Shown one piece after another: positions 28,338 to 37,700 of a DNA stretch of 64,000 nt (the stretch's first letter is position 1; each line of letters opens with the position of its first letter). Source of the stretch: Cellulomonas flavigena DSM 20109. GTDB lineage: Bacteria > Actinomycetota > Actinomycetes > Actinomycetales > Cellulomonadaceae. The stretch is from NCBI RefSeq assembly GCF_000092865.1, contig NC_014151.1:930001-994000 (forward strand), in the 5' to 3' direction. The position numbers and the translations under genes were made by a program. The notes beneath the pieces are model-generated. The model was not told the origin of the DNA and did not search any database. It saw nothing but the letters and a program-made list of their open reading frames with translations.

Positions 28338-28931
28338 GTGTCCGAGATCAAGCTCGCCGCCACCGCCCGCACCGAGTTCGGCAAGGGCGCCGCGCGCCGC
28401 CTGCGCCGTGCGCACCAGATCCCCGCCGTCCTGTACGGGCACGGCACGCAGCCGCTGCACGTGGCGCTGCCGGGCCACGACACGATGCTCGCGCTCAAGC
28501 ACTCGAACGCGCTCTACTCGATCGAGCTCGACGGCACGTCGACCCTCGCGATCGTCAAGGACGTCCAGCGCGACGTCGTGCGCCAGGTCATCGAGCACGT
28601 CGACCTGCTGATCGTGAAGAAGGGCGAGAAGGTCGCCGTCGACGTCCAGGTGCAGGTCGTGGGCGAGTCGGCCTCCGGCACGATCCACGTCGTCGAGACG
28701 CAGACGCTGTCCCTCGAGGCCCTGGCGACGAACCTGCCCGAGTCGGTCGAGATCTCCATCGACGGCCTCGAGGCCGGCACGATCGTCACCGCCGGCGAGG
28801 TCACGCTGCCCGAGGGTGCCACGCTGCTGTCGGACCCGGAGCAGGCGATCGTCGCGATCAGCGAGCCGCAGGTCTCCGCCGCGGACCGCGCCGCCGACGA
28901 GGCCGCGGCTGCGGAGTCGGCCGAGGGCTGA
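28338..28931 (+). CDS. rplY: 50S ribosomal protein L25 (Ctc/TL5 type)
   Basis: This protein binds 5S rRNA in the large subunit. The 197-residue product has the N-terminal RNA-binding domain (TARTEFGKGAARRLRRA, IPAVLYGHG, HVALPGHD). The C-terminal beta domain is typical of the long Ctc form (LEALATNLPESVEISIDGLEAG). An alanine/glutamate tail ends the protein. GTG 28338 has GAGGAG upstream. pth follows after a hairpin, as in many bacteria. Confidence 0.96.
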   Translation: MSEIKLAATARTEFGKGAARRLRRAHQIPAVLYGHGTQPLHVALPGHDTMLALKHSNALYSIELDGTSTLAIVKDVQRDVVRQVIEHVDLLIVKKGEKVAVDVQVQVVGESASGTIHVVETQTLSLEALATNLPESVEISIDGLEAGTIVTAGEVTLPEGATLLSDPEQAIVAISEPQVSAADRAADEAAAAESAEG

Positions 28932-28949
28932 CACCCCCGCACCACCCGC

Positions 28950-28981
28950 GACGCCCGGTACCGTCCACGGTGCCGGGCGTC
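28950..28981 (+). terminator. Terminator after rplY
   Basis: A 14-bp stem with one G/T pair (28950-28963 with 28968-28981) closes on a 4-base loop, 18 bases after the rplY stop. It may attenuate read-through into pth. Confidence 0.65.
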
Positions 28982-29057
28982 GTCGTACCCCCGCGCCGCC
29001 CGCGGCACCTGCGCCCGCCGTCCCGGTGCCACCCTTCGCACGCACTAGGAGCACACC

Positions 29058-29678
29058 GTGAGCGACGGTCCCTGGCTCGTCGTCGGCCTCGGCAACCCCG
29101 GGCCGCAGTACGCCGGCAACCGGCACAACGTCGGCCAGATGGTGCTCGACGAGCTCTCCCGGCGCACCGGTGCGCCCTTCGTGTCGCGCGGTGGCGGGCT
29201 GCTGGGACGCCGGCCGCAGGCCGCGACCGCCGACGCCCGGCTGGGCACGCTGCCCGGGGGAGTGCCGGGGCCGCGCGTCGTCCTCGCGAAGCCGAGCACG
29301 TACATGAACGTCTCCGGCGGTCCCGTCGCGGCGCTCGCCCGGTACCACGACGTCCCGGTCGAGCGCGTGGTCGTGGTGCACGACGAGCTCGACATCCCGT
29401 TCGCCGACGTGCGGCTCAAGCGCGGGGGCGGCGAGGGCGGGCACAACGGCCTGCGGGACACCTCGAAGGCGCTCGGCTCGAAGGACTACGTGCGCGTCCG
29501 CGTGGGGGTGGGGCGGCCCCCGGGGCGGCAGGACCCCGCGGACTTCGTCCTCAAGGACTTCTCCGGCCCGGAGCGCAAGGACCTGCCCTGGCTGGTGGAC
29601 CGTGCGGCCGACGCGGTGGAGGCCGTCGTGATCGAGGGGCTGGAGGCCGCGCAGCTGAGGTTCCACACACGTGCGTGA
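29058..29678 (+). CDS. pth: Peptidyl-tRNA hydrolase
   Basis: Pth frees tRNA from peptidyl-tRNA released during abortive translation. The 206-residue protein has [20 protein letters not shown] with catalytic His at about residue 23. [10 protein letters not shown] and [20 protein letters not shown] (catalytic Asp) follow, then GGHNGLRD. The GTG start has AGGAG nearby. It ends the conserved glmU-to-pth block; the exopolysaccharide locus begins 186 bases downstream. Confidence 0.96.
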   Translation: MSDGPWLVVGLGNPGPQYAGNRHNVGQMVLDELSRRTGAPFVSRGGGLLGRRPQAATADARLGTLPGGVPGPRVVLAKPSTYMNVSGGPVAALARYHDVPVERVVVVHDELDIPFADVRLKRGGGEGGHNGLRDTSKALGSKDYVRVRVGVGRPPGRQDPADFVLKDFSGPERKDLPWLVDRAADAVEAVVIEGLEAAQLRFHTRA

Positions 29679-29796
29679 GGCGTGCTCCGGTGCGCGCGCC
29701 AAGCGCTTACCCGGGAACGTTCACCTGTTCGACATCACGCTGTCACCCGCCGGTGCCTGAAGGGTTTCACGGATGGGGTGAAAGCGGGCGGATCGG

Positions 29797-29824
29797 TGTC
29801 AACCGCCCGAAAACGCCGTATAGC
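29797..29824 (+). promoter_or_regulatory. Promoter of the exopolysaccharide locus
   Basis: TGTCAA (29797-29802) and TATAGC (29819-29824) are spaced by 16 bases, with ATG 29865 about 40 bases on. Upstream, TTTCAC (29765-29770) and GTGAAA (29778-29783) form a small dyad that could be an operator. Confidence 0.5.
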
Positions 29825-29864
29825 CTCCCCTTGGGCACGAGGACACGGAAGTGACGGGGGAGAG

Positions 29865-31394
29865 ATGACACTGGCGGCGGACCAGGACGCGGGACCGGTC
29901 GACGACATCGCGGACCGGCGGGGCCGGGCGCGTGAGCCGCGTCGTTCGTGGGCCTCGTCGGAGCCGTTCGTCCGGCGCGTCACGCCCGAGAACTCGGACC
30001 CCGCGGCACGCGCCCTCGCCTGGGCGACTGTCAGCCGTCGGTACGGCCTCGTCGCCGTGGTGCTCGACATGGTCGTCGCGCTCGTGGTCGGCGCAGCGGT
30101 CCTCGCCCCCTCCTACGGCCTGGTGGCCGCGGGCCGGCTCGCGTGCGGCGGCGCGGCGATGTTCATCGCGATCGTGCTGGTCAGCGGCGGCTACAGCCGC
30201 AGCTCGGCCGGTGACGGCCCGGGGGAGTTCCAGTCCCTGCTGCGCGCCGCGCTCACCATGGTGATGATCCTCATGGCCCTGGGCTACGTGCTGCGCGTCC
30301 CCGTGCCACGCAGCTACGTGCTCGTCGGCGTGCCCGTGATCCTTCTCGTCTGCTGGGTCGCCCGCTACCTCGAGCGCCGCCACCTGCACCGCCTGCGCAT
30401 GCAGGGCGAGGGCGTCATGCGCACCGTCGTCGTCGGCGACGAGGAGTCGGCGGAGCACGTCGTGCGCAACATCTCCGCGGCGCCGCACCACGGTTACCGC
30501 ATCGACGGGGTCTGCGTGCCGTCGATCGAGGGTGCCTCGACCGTGGCGGGCGTCCCCGTGCTCGGTGCGGCGGCGGACGTCGTGCAGGTCGTCGTCGACC
30601 GCGGCGCCGACGTCGTCCTCGTCACCGGCAACTACCTCGGCGGCGACGCGCTGCGCCGCCTGTCCTGGGCGCTGTCCCGCGCCGGCGCCCAGCTCGTCGT
30701 CGTGCCGGACATCGTCGAGGTCGGCGCGCCGCGTCTCACCGTGCGTCCGACCGCCGGCCTGTCGCTGCTCGAGGTGCAGGTCGCCTCCCCGCGGCCCCAC
30801 CTCCTGATGAAGCAGGTGCTCGACGTCACGCTCGCCGGCCTCGGTCTCGTGCTCCTGTCGCCCGTGATCGGCCTCGCGGCGCTGCTGGTCGCCACGACGA
30901 GCCCGGGCGGTGCCGTCTACCGCCAGGTGCGGGTCGGGCAGGACGGCACGCAGTTCGTCATGTACAAGCTGCGCACGATGTACCAGGACGCGGACGAGCG
31001 CCGCGCGGCCCTGCTCGCGTCCGGTGCACGCGACGGCGTCCTGTTCAAGATGGCGGACGACCCGCGCGTCACCCCCGTCGGCAAGATCCTGCGGCGCTTC
31101 TCGATCGACGAGCTGCCGCAGCTCGTCAACATCGTCAAGGGCGACATGGCCCTGGTCGGCCCCCGGCCCCCGCTGCTGGAGGAGGTCGAGGCGTACCACG
31201 ACTCCGTGCAGCGGCGCCTGCACGTCAAGCCCGGGCTGACCGGTCTGTGGCAGGTCAGCGGGCGCTCGGACCTCGACTGGGAGGAGTCGGTGCGGCTGGA
31301 CCTGCGGTACGTCGACAACTGGTCGGTCTCGATGGACCTGCTCATCCTGTGGAAGACCGGTCGTGCGGTCCTCGGCGGAGCCGGGGCGTACTGA
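29865..31394 (+). CDS. Polyprenyl-phosphate sugar phosphotransferase (initiating enzyme, WbaP/CpsE-like)
   Basis: This integral membrane enzyme transfers a sugar phosphate to undecaprenyl phosphate and starts repeat-unit assembly. The 509-residue protein has four hydrophobic spans in residues 60-180 and a CoA-binding-like Rossmann segment (RTVVVGDEESAEHV). After a fifth span comes the catalytic bacterial sugar transferase domain: KLRTMYQDAD, RVTPVGKILRRFSIDELPQ, LVGPRPPL and the C-terminal KPGLTGLWQVSGRS. ATG 29865 is chosen because homologues begin in the polar region before the first span, and GGGGGAGAG precedes it. It is the first gene of the locus. Confidence 0.94.
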   Translation: MTLAADQDAGPVDDIADRRGRAREPRRSWASSEPFVRRVTPENSDPAARALAWATVSRRYGLVAVVLDMVVALVVGAAVLAPSYGLVAAGRLACGGAAMFIAIVLVSGGYSRSSAGDGPGEFQSLLRAALTMVMILMALGYVLRVPVPRSYVLVGVPVILLVCWVARYLERRHLHRLRMQGEGVMRTVVVGDEESAEHVVRNISAAPHHGYRIDGVCVPSIEGASTVAGVPVLGAAADVVQVVVDRGADVVLVTGNYLGGDALRRLSWALSRAGAQLVVVPDIVEVGAPRLTVRPTAGLSLLEVQVASPRPHLLMKQVLDVTLAGLGLVLLSPVIGLAALLVATTSPGGAVYRQVRVGQDGTQFVMYKLRTMYQDADERRAALLASGARDGVLFKMADDPRVTPVGKILRRFSIDELPQLVNIVKGDMALVGPRPPLLEEVEAYHDSVQRRLHVKPGLTGLWQVSGRSDLDWEESVRLDLRYVDNWSVSMDLLILWKTGRAVLGGAGAY

Positions 31395-31466
31395 CCGTGC
31401 ACGACCTGCAGTGCGGCGCGACGGCGGGCCGCTCCCCCCGTGAGCGCTAGTACCAAGGAGCGAGTG

Positions 31467-31910
31467 ATGAGCAACCTGACGGTCGTCGGGTACGTCCCCG
31501 GCGGGTTCGACATGCTGCACGTCGGCCACCTCAACATCCTGCGCGCGGCGCGCGAGCGCTGCGACCGGCTCGTCGTGGGCGTGGCCGTCGACGAGTCGCT
31601 GATCGCGATGAAGGGCCGACCGCCGGTCATCCCGCACGCCGAGCGCATGGAGCTGGTCGCGAGCCTGCGGTTCGTCGACCAGGTGGTGCCCGACCACGCG
31701 CAGGACAAGCGCGTCGCGTGGCGCACGCACCCGTTCGACGTCCTGTTCAAGGGCGACGACTGGCAGGGCACGGACAAGGGCGCCCGCCTGGAGCAGGAGA
31801 TGGCGGAGGTCGGCGCGCGCGTCGTCTACCTGCCGTACACGCCGTCGACGTCGTCGACGATGCTCCGGCAGTTCCTCGTCTCCGGCGTGGCACGCGAGGG
31901 GGTCGCGTGA
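31467..31910 (+). CDS. Cytidylyltransferase-like nucleotidyltransferase (TagD/RfaE type)
   Basis: This small 147-residue enzyme of the cytidylyltransferase superfamily has GGFDMLHVGHLNIL with the HxGH motif at His18-His21, and late YTPSTSSTMLR corresponding to the ISSTxIR motif. It should activate an alcohol phosphate (such as glycerol 3-phosphate) with CTP. ATG 31467 is chosen because AAGGAG lies at 31455-31460; GTG 31440 is possible. A CDP-alcohol phosphotransferase gene lies two genes downstream, so the pair could attach an alcohol phosphate to the polysaccharide or a lipid. Substrate is inference. Confidence 0.88.
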   Translation: MSNLTVVGYVPGGFDMLHVGHLNILRAARERCDRLVVGVAVDESLIAMKGRPPVIPHAERMELVASLRFVDQVVPDHAQDKRVAWRTHPFDVLFKGDDWQGTDKGARLEQEMAEVGARVVYLPYTPSTSSTMLRQFLVSGVAREGVA

Positions 31911-33106
31911 GCCCCGACGCCCCCGCCGGCGGGCCGCTGTCGATCGCGATGGTCGGGACCCGTGGCGTCCCCGCGCGCTACGGCGGGTTCGAGACCGCCG
32001 TCGAGGAGGTCGGCCGCCGGCTCGCCGACGCCGGTCACCGCGTGCGCGTCTACTGCCGCTCCGGCAACTCCGACCTCTCGTCCTACCTCGGCATGGAGCT
32101 CGTCACGCTGCCCGCGCTGCGGCAGCGCTCGCTCGAGACGCTCAGCCACACCGGGGCGTCCGTCGGGCACCTGCTCGGCCGGCGCACCGACGTGGCGTTC
32201 GTCTTCAACGCCGCCAACGCGCCCTACCTGCCGCTCCTGCGCGCCGCACGCATCCCCGTCGCCACCCACGTCGACGGGCTCGAGTGGCAGCGCGCCAAGT
32301 GGGGCGGCGCCGGCCGGCGCTACTACCGGGCGGCCGAGACCGCGGCCGTGCGCTGGTCCGACGCGCTGATCGCCGACGCCGTCGGCATCGCCGACTACTA
32401 CCGTGCCGAGTTCGGCGTCCCCACCACGCTGCTGACCTACGGGGCCCCCGTGCTCACGGCGCCCGGTCACGACGCGCTCGCCGACGTCGGCCTCGAGCCC
32501 GGTGCGTACCACCTGGTCGTCGCGCGGTTCGAACCCGAGAACCACGTCGACCTGTGGGTCGAGGGCTACGTGCGCAGCGGCGCGCGGCACCCGCTCGTCG
32601 TCGTCGGCTCCGCGCCGTACGCCGACGAGTACACGGCCAGGGTCCACGCGGCCGCGCAGGGTGACCCGCGCGTGCGGTTCCTCGGCGGGGTCTGGGACCA
32701 GAACCTCCTCGACCAGCTCTACGCGAACAGCCTCACCTACCTGCACGGCCACTCGGTCGGTGGCACCAACCCCTCGCTGCTGCGCGCCATCGGCGCCGGC
32801 GCCGCGACGGTCGCGTACGACGTCTCGTTCAACCGGGAGGTCGCCGGCGACGACGGCGTGTACGTGCGGGACGCGGCGGACGTCGCGCGTGCCCTCGAGG
32901 AGGCCGAGGCCCACGAGGGCGCGACCCGTGCCCGGGGCGCCCGGCTGCGCGAGCGCGCCCGCGGGTACGACTGGGACGAGGTCGCCGCCGGGTACGAGGC
33001 GCTGGCCCGTGCGCTGGCCGAGCACCGCGTGCCCGGGCCGCAGCGACGCGCCTCGCGTCGCTCCGTGCCCGCCGCGCCCGTCCGGCAGCCGGAGGCGGTC
33101 CGATGA
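31907..33106 (+). CDS. Glycosyltransferase, DUF1972/GT4 (rhamnosyltransferase-like)
   Basis: This 399-residue cytoplasmic enzyme begins with the DUF1972 signature MVGTRGVPARYGGFETAVEE, found in rhamnosyl- and related transferases such as WchF/Cps2T. HVDGLEWQRAKWG and the GT4 C-terminal region (VVARFEPENHVDLWVEGY, then SVGGTNPSLLRAIGAG) follow. The last acts as the nucleotide-sugar binding glutamate region in a variant form. GTG 31907 overlaps the upstream stop (GTGA), and its own stop overlaps the next ATG. It probably adds the second sugar of the repeat unit. Confidence 0.91.
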   Translation: MSPDAPAGGPLSIAMVGTRGVPARYGGFETAVEEVGRRLADAGHRVRVYCRSGNSDLSSYLGMELVTLPALRQRSLETLSHTGASVGHLLGRRTDVAFVFNAANAPYLPLLRAARIPVATHVDGLEWQRAKWGGAGRRYYRAAETAAVRWSDALIADAVGIADYYRAEFGVPTTLLTYGAPVLTAPGHDALADVGLEPGAYHLVVARFEPENHVDLWVEGYVRSGARHPLVVVGSAPYADEYTARVHAAAQGDPRVRFLGGVWDQNLLDQLYANSLTYLHGHSVGGTNPSLLRAIGAGAATVAYDVSFNREVAGDDGVYVRDAADVARALEEAEAHEGATRARGARLRERARGYDWDEVAAGYEALARALAEHRVPGPQRRASRRSVPAAPVRQPEAVR

Positions 33107-33879
33107 CGCAGACCACGCAGGGGACCCCGCGCCGCGCGCCGGCCGAGCCCTTCCGCGCCACGCTCGCCCGGTTCGCCACCGCGCAGAAGGGTGCCGCGCG
33201 CAGCGCGCCGGCGTACTCACGCTTCGTCAACCGTCGGCTGGGCCGCGTGCTGGCCGCCTGGGCGTACCGTCGCGGGCTCACGCCGAACGCGGTCACCGGC
33301 ATCAGTGCACTGTGCACGTTCTCCGCGATCGCGCTGCTGGCCGGTGCGGCGCCGAGCTGGCCCCTCGGCGTGGCCGTCAGCCTGCTGCTGGTGCTCGGCT
33401 ACGCGTTCGACTCGGCCGACGGCCAGGTCGCGCGGCTCACCGGCACCGGCAGCCCGGCGGGGGAGTGGCTCGACCACATGGTCGACGCGACCAAGATCGT
33501 CACGCTGCCGATCGCGCTGGGCGTCGGGCTGTACCGCTTCGAGGTCGTCGAGCACGGCTGGTTGCTGGTGCCGGCCCTGCACGCGATCGCCGGGAGCGTC
33601 TACTTCTTCGGCATGATCCTCACCGAGCAGATGCGCCGGGCCGCGGGCGTCGTGAGTGCGGCGGCCACGGGCGGGCGCGCACCGTGGCTGCGCTCCGTGC
33701 TGGGCATCCCGACGGACTACGGCACGACGTGCCTGGTCTTCCTGCTGCTCGGTGCGCCGACGCTGTTCTTCGTGGGCTACGCGGCCATCGTCGCGGCGAC
33801 CGTCGCGGTCGCCCTCGCGGCTGCGGTGTCCTGGTACGGTCAGCTCCGCCGGCTGGCCGCCGCGGGGGGGACGGAATGA
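33103..33879 (+). CDS. CDP-alcohol phosphatidyltransferase family protein
   Basis: This 258-residue membrane enzyme shows the complete class motif D-x2-D-G-x2-A-R-x8-G-x3-D-x3-D, beginning DSADGQVAR near residue 103 and continuing through GEWLDHMVD. About six hydrophobic spans surround it. Members move an alcohol phosphate from a CDP-alcohol to an acceptor lipid or sugar. Together with the upstream cytidylyltransferase it makes a two-step route from an alcohol phosphate. The ATG overlaps the glycosyltransferase stop (ATGA). Confidence 0.9.
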   Translation: MTQTTQGTPRRAPAEPFRATLARFATAQKGAARSAPAYSRFVNRRLGRVLAAWAYRRGLTPNAVTGISALCTFSAIALLAGAAPSWPLGVAVSLLLVLGYAFDSADGQVARLTGTGSPAGEWLDHMVDATKIVTLPIALGVGLYRFEVVEHGWLLVPALHAIAGSVYFFGMILTEQMRRAAGVVSAAATGGRAPWLRSVLGIPTDYGTTCLVFLLLGAPTLFFVGYAAIVAATVAVALAAAVSWYGQLRRLAAAGGTE

Positions 33880-33898
33880 CGACCCTGAGGAGGAAGCC

Positions 33899-34552
33899 GT
33901 GAGGACACGACCCCTGCTGCACGCGCTCGCGGGAGCCGTGCTCGTGGCGGGCCTGGTGGCCTGCACGGGCCCCGACGACTCCGAGCCCCGCGTGGCCGGC
34001 ACGGCCGAGGTCGCCTCGCCGAGCACGTCGGCGAGCCCCGTCGCGACGGACGTCCCGGACGCGCAGGGTGACGCCGCCGCGGCGGGTGACGACGCCGGGG
34101 CGGGTGACGCCGTGGCACAGCCCGCCCCGGGCGAGCTGCCGACCGCCCCTCCGGTCGACATCGCGGACGAGGCCGACTTCGGTACCGGCGTGACCGCCGA
34201 GATCACGCAGGTCGAGGCGATCGAGGGCGAGGGTCGCGGGCTCGGCGAGCGCTCGGGCCCGGCGCTGGTCTTCGAGCTCGAGGTGACGAACGGGTCGTCC
34301 GGGCCGGTCGACATGGGCACGGTGACGGTCAACCTCGCGGACGCGACGGGTGCGCCCGCGGCGCCGCTGTCGGGACCGCCCGCGGCGCCCTTCTCGCGCT
34401 CGGTCGAGCCCGGGGGAACGGCCGTCGGTACCTACGTCTTCCTCGTGCCGCCCGCGGCACGCGACCAGGTCACGCTCGAGGTGGCGTACACCACCGAGGC
34501 CCCTGTCGTCGTCTTCGCCGGCGACCCCGACGGTGTACGACCCCGTTCCTGA
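33899..34552 (+). CDS. Secreted lipoprotein, DUF4352-like
   Basis: This 217-residue protein has a signal peptide with lipobox LVAC and a low-complexity alanine/aspartate/serine linker (residues 25-75). A beta-rich domain follows, with the pattern GTGVTAEITQVEAIEGEGRG, FELEVTNGSS and TVNLADATGAP seen in DUF4352-type telokin-like lipoproteins. GTG 33899 has AGGAGG at 33888-33893. Likely displayed outside the membrane near the polysaccharide machinery. A 20-bp perfect hairpin follows, ending this first transcription unit. Confidence 0.8.
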   Translation: MRTRPLLHALAGAVLVAGLVACTGPDDSEPRVAGTAEVASPSTSASPVATDVPDAQGDAAAAGDDAGAGDAVAQPAPGELPTAPPVDIADEADFGTGVTAEITQVEAIEGEGRGLGERSGPALVFELEVTNGSSGPVDMGTVTVNLADATGAPAAPLSGPPAAPFSRSVEPGGTAVGTYVFLVPPAARDQVTLEVAYTTEAPVVVFAGDPDGVRPRS

Positions 34553-34570
34553 GACGCCGCAGATGCTCGT

Positions 34571-34610
34571 CCGACGGCCGCCGACCCCCCGGGGGGTCGG
34601 CGGCCGTCGG
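34571..34610 (+). terminator. Strong hairpin terminator of the first exopolysaccharide operon
   Basis: Two perfect 20-base complementary arms (34571-34590 and 34591-34610) meet at a C-run/G-run centre, 18 bases after the lipoprotein stop. This is the longest perfect palindrome I found in the window. Confidence 0.85.
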
Positions 34611-34655
34611 TGTCCCGAGCGACGAGCTCATGGGACGAGTCTGGACAGGTGTCCG

Positions 34656-34684
34656 TTTTCACCCGGGGGTTTCACCCATATAGG
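34656..34684 (+). promoter_or_regulatory. Promoter of the large PKD/LamG protein gene
   Basis: TTTTCA (34656-34661) and TATAGG (34679-34684) are 17 bases apart. TTTCACCC occurs twice (34657-34664 and 34670-34677), overlapping both promoter elements, so a repressor or activator site is possible. Confidence 0.55.
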
Positions 34685-34761
34685 CCACATCAGGCTGATA
34701 TGTCCAGTTTAAGGTGATCTCCTCCGCTCCAGCGTCTTTCACCGTCCCGATCGAGGCCCCC

Positions 34762-37700
34762 ATGCAGAGCTTCACGCGTCTCCGCCACCGAGCCGCGGCC
34801 GTCACCGCCGGTCTCGGGCTCGCCCTCACCGGCGCGCTCGTCCCCCTGGGGGCCGCACCGGCAGCCGCCGACACCCTCCCCTCCGACCCGACGCTCCCCA
34901 CGACCGTGAGCGCCGACGGCCTGCCGACCCCGCAGATCAACGGCGTCGTCTGGGACCAGGCGGTCGTCGACGGCGTCGTCTACGTCGCCGGTGACTTCAG
35001 CACGGCCCGGCCCGCGGGGGCCGCCCCGGGGGTCGACACCGTGACCCGGTCGAACCTGCTCGCGTACAACCTGTCGACCGGCCAGCTGATCTCCTCGTGG
35101 GCGCCGGCGACCAACGCACAGGTGCTCACGATCGAGCCCTCCCCGGACCGGACGCGCCTGTACATCGGCGGCGGCTTCACCCAGGTCAACGGAGCGAGCG
35201 TGTGGCGCATCGCCGCGCTGGACCGCGTGACGGGCAACCTCGTCACCTCCTTCCTGCCGAAGCCGGACGCCTCGGTGCGCGCCATCGCGTTCGCGGGTGA
35301 CACCGTGTACTTCGGCGGGCTGTTCAACGCCGTCGGCACCGAGACGCGCACGCGCCTGGCCGCCGCGTCGGCGACCGACGGCGCGCTGCTGCCCTGGGCG
35401 CCGGCCGCCGCGGGTGCGAGCGGCGTCAACGCCCTGGCGGTCTCGCCCGACGCGACGTCCGTCGTGGTCGGCGGGTCCTTCACCTCGCTCAACGGCTCCA
35501 ACCGCCCCGGGTACGGGCTGGGCTCCGTCGATGCCGTGACCGGTGAGTCCCTGCCGTTCGAGGCGAACATGACCTCGGTGCGCAGCGCCGGCATCAACGG
35601 GTCGATCACGTCCCTCACCGCCGACGAGGACTACGTCTACGGCTCCGGCTTCACCTATGGGCGCGCCGGCGGCACGCTCGAGGGCACGTTCGCGGCCACG
35701 TGGGACGGTGGGCAGCTCGCCTGGCTCGAGGACTGCCACGGCGACACGTACTCGCTCAAGGCCATCGGTGACGTCATCTACCAGGCGAGCCACAAGCACT
35801 TCTGCGGCAGCGTGGGCTCCTTCCCGCAGACCGAGCCGTGGACGATGCGCCTGGCCACGGCCGTCACGAAGGACGTGCGCGGCGTGCTGGGACGTGAGCC
35901 CTACGACTACACCAACCACGAGGGCCGCCCGCGTCCGGAGCAGCTCAACTGGTACCCCGAGTTCGACACCGGCACCTTCACCGGGCAGAACCAGGGCCCG
36001 TGGTCGGTGGAGGGCAACGACCAGTACGTCGTCATGGGCGGTGAGTTCCTCAACGTCAACGGCCGGCCGCAGCAGGGCCTCGTGCGCTTCGCGGTGCCGT
36101 CGATCGCGCCGAACGCCGAGGGGCCGCGCCTCACCGGCGGCAAGTTCGACCTGTCCGCGCAGTCGTACGAGAGCGGCAAGGTCCGCCTGCGGTGGACGGC
36201 GAACTACGACTGGGACAACGAGGACCTGACGTACACCCTCGTCCGCAACAGCAACCAGGCGGCGCCGATCTACGAGACCGTGCAGAAGTCGCGGTTCTGG
36301 AACCGCCCGACCATGGGCTTCGTCGACACGGACCAGGCCCCCGGCACCGAGAACCGCTACCGACTGCGCGCGACCGACCCGTTCGGCAACGTCGCGTGGT
36401 CGGACACCGTGACCGTCACCGTCTCGGGCGACGCCCCGCAGGCGACCCACCCGTACGTGAGCTCGGTCCTCGGGGACGCGCCGGACGGGTACTGGCGCGG
36501 GGGCGACGCCTCGGGCGCCGGGTGGCTGCGTGACGCGGCCGGCTGGAACGACCAGCGGGTGCGCGGCGCCGGCCTCGGCACGGACGCGCCCGGCGTGCTC
36601 CCGGACGACAGCGCGCTGCGGCTGACCGGTGCGACCACGGGGTACGCCTCCACGGTCCCGCCCATCACCTCCCCGCGCAGCTTCACCGTCGAGGCGTGGA
36701 TCCGCACCACGAGCACCACGGGCGGACGCATCGTCGGCTTCGGCACCGCCGAGACCAGCGTGTCGGACTACGCCGACCGCCACCTGTTCATGGAGAGCTC
36801 CGGTCGCATCCGCTTCGGCATCCGGCCGTTCAGCGGCTCGCGCGTCCAGCTCGCGTCCGCCACCGCGTACAACGACGGCGAGTGGCACCACGTCGTCGGC
36901 ACGTCCGACGAGACGGGCTCGCGCCTCTACGTCGACGGTGTGCGCGTCGCCGAGGGTGCCGGCACGGCCGGGCGCACCCACGCCGGGTACTGGCGCATCG
37001 GCCCGGACCAGCTGAGCGGCTGGACGTCCGCGCCGACGAGCACCGGCTTCACCGGTGACGTCGACGAGGTCGCGGTCTACGGCCGGGCCCTCGGCCACGG
37101 TGAGGTCAACGAGCACTTCGCGGCGGCGGGCGGCACGGTCGCCCCGACGCCGACGGACGCGTACGGCAAGGCGATCGCAGCCGAGTACCCGGAGCACTAC
37201 TGGCGTCTCGACGAGCCGGCGGGCACCACGCGTGCCACCGACTCCGGCTCGTACGCGGCCCACGGCACCTACCGCGGCACGGTCGGGCGCGGCGTGGAGG
37301 GCGTGCTGGCGGACAACGCGGCCGCGTCGTTCAACGGCACCAACGCGCGTGTCACGAGCGACCGGAGCTGGGGCAGCCCGCGCATCTACTCGCTCGAGAC
37401 GTGGTTCCGGACGGATGCCGGCACGGGCGGCACGATCATCGGGTTCGGCAACAGCCAGACCTCGACGTCGACGTCGTACGACCGCCAGGTCCGGACCGAC
37501 AGCACGGGACGCGTGTCGTTCTCCGTGCTCGCGACCGCGGGCTGGGTGCACCTCACGGCACCCGGGACCTACCGCGACAACCAGTGGCACCACGTCGTCG
37601 CGACGCAGTCGCCCTCGGGGATGAAGCTGTACATCGACGGCCAGCTCGCGGCCACCGACCCCGAGACGGGCAGCCGCAACCTCACCGGCTACTGGAAGGT

